Shown: positions 6,759 through 7,995 of the stretch, in pieces
Layout: every line of letters begins with the position of its first letter
Position numbering within the stretch: the first letter of the stretch is position 1
Source of the DNA: Bacillota bacterium
GTDB lineage: Bacteria > Bacillota > Thermosediminibacteria > Thermosediminibacterales > Thermosediminibacteraceae
DNA: 7,995 bases
Assembly: GCA_003242255.1 (NCBI GenBank)
Contig: QGUT01000069.1
Coordinates: 1-7,995, forward strand
Reading direction: 5' to 3'
Program-made: the position numbers and the translations under genes
The notes under the pieces: model-generated
The model's input: the letters and a program-made list of their open reading frames with translations, nothing else
What the model was told of the DNA's origin: nothing
The model's database searches: none

Positions 6759-6868
6759 TAAAACGTGTCGCCTAACAGGAGAAGTATCAGAATCAGGAAT
6801 ACGAGGAATGCCTTGCGATCGCTGAAGAAGCCACCTCCGCTAAAGCCTCCTCCGTCAACTTCTGCCAT
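6758..6868 (-). CDS. Tiny Gly-rich single-helix membrane protein (sporulation YjcZ-like style)
   Basis: This is a 36-residue open frame, ATG 6868 to TAA 6758. The N-terminal third is Gly/Phe-rich (VDGGGFSGGGFF), followed by a short charged SDRK turn, one hydrophobic helix of about 12 residues (FLVFLILILLLL) and the end GDTF. This Gly-rich plus one-helix plan is that of the tiny YjcZ-type and related clostridial proteins often tied to spores, but at this length homology cannot be shown by eye and the role is unknown. Support for a real gene: GAGGG at 6881-6877 eight bases before the ATG, a SigK/SigE-like promoter about 36 bases upstream, a strong hairpin at its stop, and composition unlike chance. 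It is codirectional with the dehydratase operon but separated from it by the hairpin. The opposite-strand frame across it (6765-7001) is Pro/Arg-rich noise. Confidence 0.7.
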   Translation of the reverse strand: MAEVDGGGFSGGGFFSDRKAFLVFLILILLLLGDTF

Positions 6869-6903
6869 CTATGGAACCCTCATTATGTTTGTGATCTACT
6901 ACA

Positions 6904-6930
6904 ATAATATGATAGACCCGGGCGGGTGGT
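6904..6930 (-). promoter_or_regulatory. SigK/SigE-like promoter for the tiny protein
   Basis: On the - strand ACCA (6930-6927) is followed after exactly 15 bases by CATATTAT (6911-6904). Mother-cell sigma-K promoters in Bacillus follow an AC-containing -35 and a CATAnnnTA -10, and sigma-E -10 boxes also begin CATA. Transcription would begin near 6897, leaving a leader of about 29 bases that holds the GAGGG ribosome site. The motifs are short and the call leans on the Gly-rich small gene downstream. Confidence 0.35.
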
Positions 6931-6996
6931 TACAAAGCGACTTTATAAATAATCGTAATCCATTAATTGGACTGAAAAAATTCATCAGGTGTACGG

Positions 6997-7002
6997 TATA
7001 AT
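6997..7002 (+). promoter_or_regulatory. Consensus -10 box before the histidine kinase
   Basis: A perfect TATAAT lies about 30 bases upstream of the kinase's Shine-Dalgarno. The -35 is unclear: TTGGAC (6967-6972) is 24 bases away, too far, and the sequence at normal spacing is A-rich (TGAAAA at 6973). It would fire divergently from the small-gene promoter at 6904-6930. Confidence 0.4.
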
Positions 7003-7024
7003 TAATACGTGAAAATCTTATCAT

Positions 7025-7034
7025 GGGTGGTGAT
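7025..7034 (+). promoter_or_regulatory. Strong ribosome site with no matching in-frame start
   Basis: GGGTGGTGAT matches the extended anti-Shine-Dalgarno complement (GGAGGTGAT) with one mismatch. Starts are expected between about 7035 and 7041. TTG 7035 is in the wrong frame and stops after about 20 codons. GTG 7030 is in frame but hits TGA 7036. The codon at the ideal distance in the kinase frame is ATC 7039. The first legal in-frame start, TTG 7051, is some 20 bases away. Confidence 0.5.
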
Positions 7035-7050
7035 TTGAATCAAGCATCGC

Positions 7051-7770
7051 TTGCATTTAATTCTGTTGGTGGCCTTCTTCGCGGAGATATACTTTCGACC
7101 GTTCAACGGCTATTTTAAATTTTCGGCGGGGATCATAGTCTTGAATCTCATCCTCCTTGTGGTGGATGACATACCGGAATACTGGCTCGCGATTTTCAGC
7201 GGCTTTGCGGTTTTTGCGGTGAGGACGGCGGTATCGCTTTTCGGCGGGGAGCTTCCCTCTGCGGCGCTGACCCTAAATCTGCCTTCGCTGGCGTATTATC
7301 TGGCGTACGGTTTTCTGGCGAGAATCCTTGACATTAAGAAAAGGCAGGACCAGGCGCTGGCGGGGATAATGCTGCTTTCCGCTGTGGACTTTTTGAGCAA
7401 CCTGCTGGAAGCGGCGCTCCGAATCGAAATGAACGCTCAAGCCGTAAAGCTCATCCTTTTGGTGGCTTTTACGAGAAGCATCGTGGCCTATTTTATCTAC
7501 GAAATTTACCAGAGACAAAAGCTTTTTATTTTGAGCGCCGAGCACCAGAAGAGGTACACGCAGCTCAACATGTTCATCGCAAACATACAGGCGGAGATAT
7601 TTTACCTTAAAAAATCCATGAAGGACATTGAGGAGGTCATGAGAAAGAGCTACAGCCTTTACGAGCAGCAGGGGCTGGGGGCGGAAGCCAGGGAGAAGGC
7701 CCTGGATATCGCGAGGGGTGTCCACGAAATTAAAAAGGATTACCAGAGGGTGCTGCTGGGCTTTGAATAA
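7051..7770 (+). CDS. Truncated membrane sensor histidine kinase (probable pseudogene)
   Basis: The 239 residues hold about six hydrophobic helices (roughly 1-15, 24-39, 44-64, 78-93, 103-122 and 131-151). A cytoplasmic helical, coiled-coil-like segment (about 160-205) follows, then ARGVHEIKKDYQRVLLGFE, which looks like the H-box of a GlnK/YcbA-like sensor kinase with candidate phospho-acceptor His225. The protein stops there: the whole ATP-binding domain (N, G boxes) is missing, so it cannot autophosphorylate. Exactly at the stop an IS110 transposase fragment begins, so insertion or recombination probably removed the 3' half. The start is also doubtful. The Shine-Dalgarno points to ATC 7039, which would give IKHRLHLILL. 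Either an ATG-to-ATC change or one extra A after TTG 7035 would explain this. The kinase identity is inferred from architecture and the H-box only. Confidence 0.65.
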   Translation: MHLILLVAFFAEIYFRPFNGYFKFSAGIIVLNLILLVVDDIPEYWLAIFSGFAVFAVRTAVSLFGGELPSAALTLNLPSLAYYLAYGFLARILDIKKRQDQALAGIMLLSAVDFLSNLLEAALRIEMNAQAVKLILLVAFTRSIVAYFIYEIYQRQKLFILSAEHQKRYTQLNMFIANIQAEIFYLKKSMKDIEEVMRKSYSLYEQQGLGAEAREKALDIARGVHEIKKDYQRVLLGFE

Positions 7771-7781
7771 TGCATCTAGAT
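7764..7781 (+). other. Junction between kinase fragment and IS110 fragment
   Basis: Kinase-like sequence ends with GGCTTTGAA (to 7767) and transposase-like sequence begins at about 7779 (DNNHKGMNKLL). Only about ten bases lie between. The kinase TAA (7768-7770) overlaps the ATG (7770-7772) of the transposase frame. No inverted or direct repeat is visible at the seam; IS110 elements normally lack long terminal repeats. It could be a deletion scar, a recombination point or an assembly join. Confidence 0.5.
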
Positions 7782-7995
7782 AATAACCATAAAGGGATGA
7801 ATAAGCTTTTGCAGGCATTGGAAAGACTCGGTTTAAAGCCTGATGACGTAAAGTTCTGCCTGGAAGCCACCGGCCATTACTGGCTCCCTATCTACTGCTG
7901 CCTCACTAACCAGGGATTTGAACTTCATGTCATCAATCCCATTCAGTCGGATGCTTTGCGGAATCTCTATGTGCGTAAAACTAAAACCGACCAAA
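7770..7995 (+). CDS. IS110-family transposase, 5'-truncated and running off the window
   Basis: The 75 visible residues match the RuvC-like DEDD domain of IS110/IS116/IS902 transposases: NNHKGMNKLLQALERLG, then CLEATGHYWLPIY with the second catalytic acid in EATGHYW, VINPIQSDALRNL, and VRKTKTD with the third acid. Family members begin with about 30-40 further residues holding a GIDVSK-like first Asp. Here a TGA at 7764-7766 closes the frame and the ATG at 7770 would start inside that domain, so the first catalytic residue is missing. The downstream serine-containing C-terminal domain should lie beyond the window. These enzymes move circular intermediates of elements without long inverted repeats, and some use a bridge RNA. 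This copy is probably inactive. The family call is firm; the exact element is unknown. Confidence 0.85.
   Translation, partial: MHLDNNHKGMNKLLQALERLGLKPDDVKFCLEATGHYWLPIYCCLTNQGFELHVINPIQSDALRNLYVRKTKTDQ

Noticed and set aside
6765..7001. 78-residue + strand frame in the intergenic region
   Set aside because: Pro/Arg/Lys-rich start, no ribosome site, and it is antisense to the better supported tiny Gly-rich gene.
7770..7780. ATGCATCTAGA (NsiI plus XbaI sites) looks like cloning polylinker
   Set aside because: It is only 11 bases, and flanking bases on both sides are bacterial coding sequence rather than vector; probably chance.
7273..7818. 181-residue - strand frame over the kinase
   Set aside because: It crosses the kinase/IS110 junction and has no motifs, while the + strand helices and H-box are coherent.
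1..7995. CRISPR array, tRNA, rRNA, toxin-antitoxin pair or prophage genes
   Set aside because: I saw no spaced direct repeats, cloverleaf-like sequence, rRNA-like blocks or phage-type products on either strand.

Overview
The window looks like a chromosomal segment of an anaerobic, probably spore-forming and possibly thermophilic Clostridia-like Firmicute (Thermoanaerobacterales/Thermosediminibacterales type). This is inferred from purine-rich Shine-Dalgarno sites with TTG starts, SLH surface-anchoring domains, 2-hydroxyacyl-CoA-dehydratase-type Fe-S proteins with an ATP-dependent activase, a tiny Gly-rich/one-helix protein of the kind common in spore formers, and an anaerobic-style cobyric acid synthase. 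I could not search a database, so the taxon is an inference.

Left part, + strand (1-3738). The window opens inside cobQ (cobyric acid synthase), which lacks only its N-terminal P-loop region. About 70 bases later comes a secreted 5'-nucleotidase/UshA-type phosphoesterase with three N-terminal SLH repeats. That gene is broken in two places, at its start codon region and between the metallophosphatase and C-terminal domains. Each break is explained by one extra base. A bidirectional hairpin terminator separates it from the opposing operon.

Middle part, - strand (3749-6930). Read from right to left there is a 36-residue Gly-rich single-helix protein behind a SigK/SigE-like promoter, then a strong hairpin. 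A tightly spaced two-gene operon follows: a full-length HgdB-like (2-hydroxyacyl-CoA dehydratase family) protein, then a fusion of a compact second HgdB-like domain to a complete HgdC-type ASKHA activase. Together the two polypeptides appear to carry all three parts of an archerase system: two dehydratase/reductase-type Fe-S subunits and the ATP-driven electron donor. No acyl-CoA gene nearby reveals the substrate. This is the most interesting system in the window.

Right part, + strand (6997-7995). A six-helix membrane sensor histidine kinase stops just after its H-box and has no ATPase domain. At that exact point an IS110-family transposase begins that lacks its own N-terminus and first catalytic Asp. 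The kinase has also lost a clear start codon at the position its Shine-Dalgarno predicts. The right end is therefore a degraded or rearranged junction, or an assembly breakpoint.
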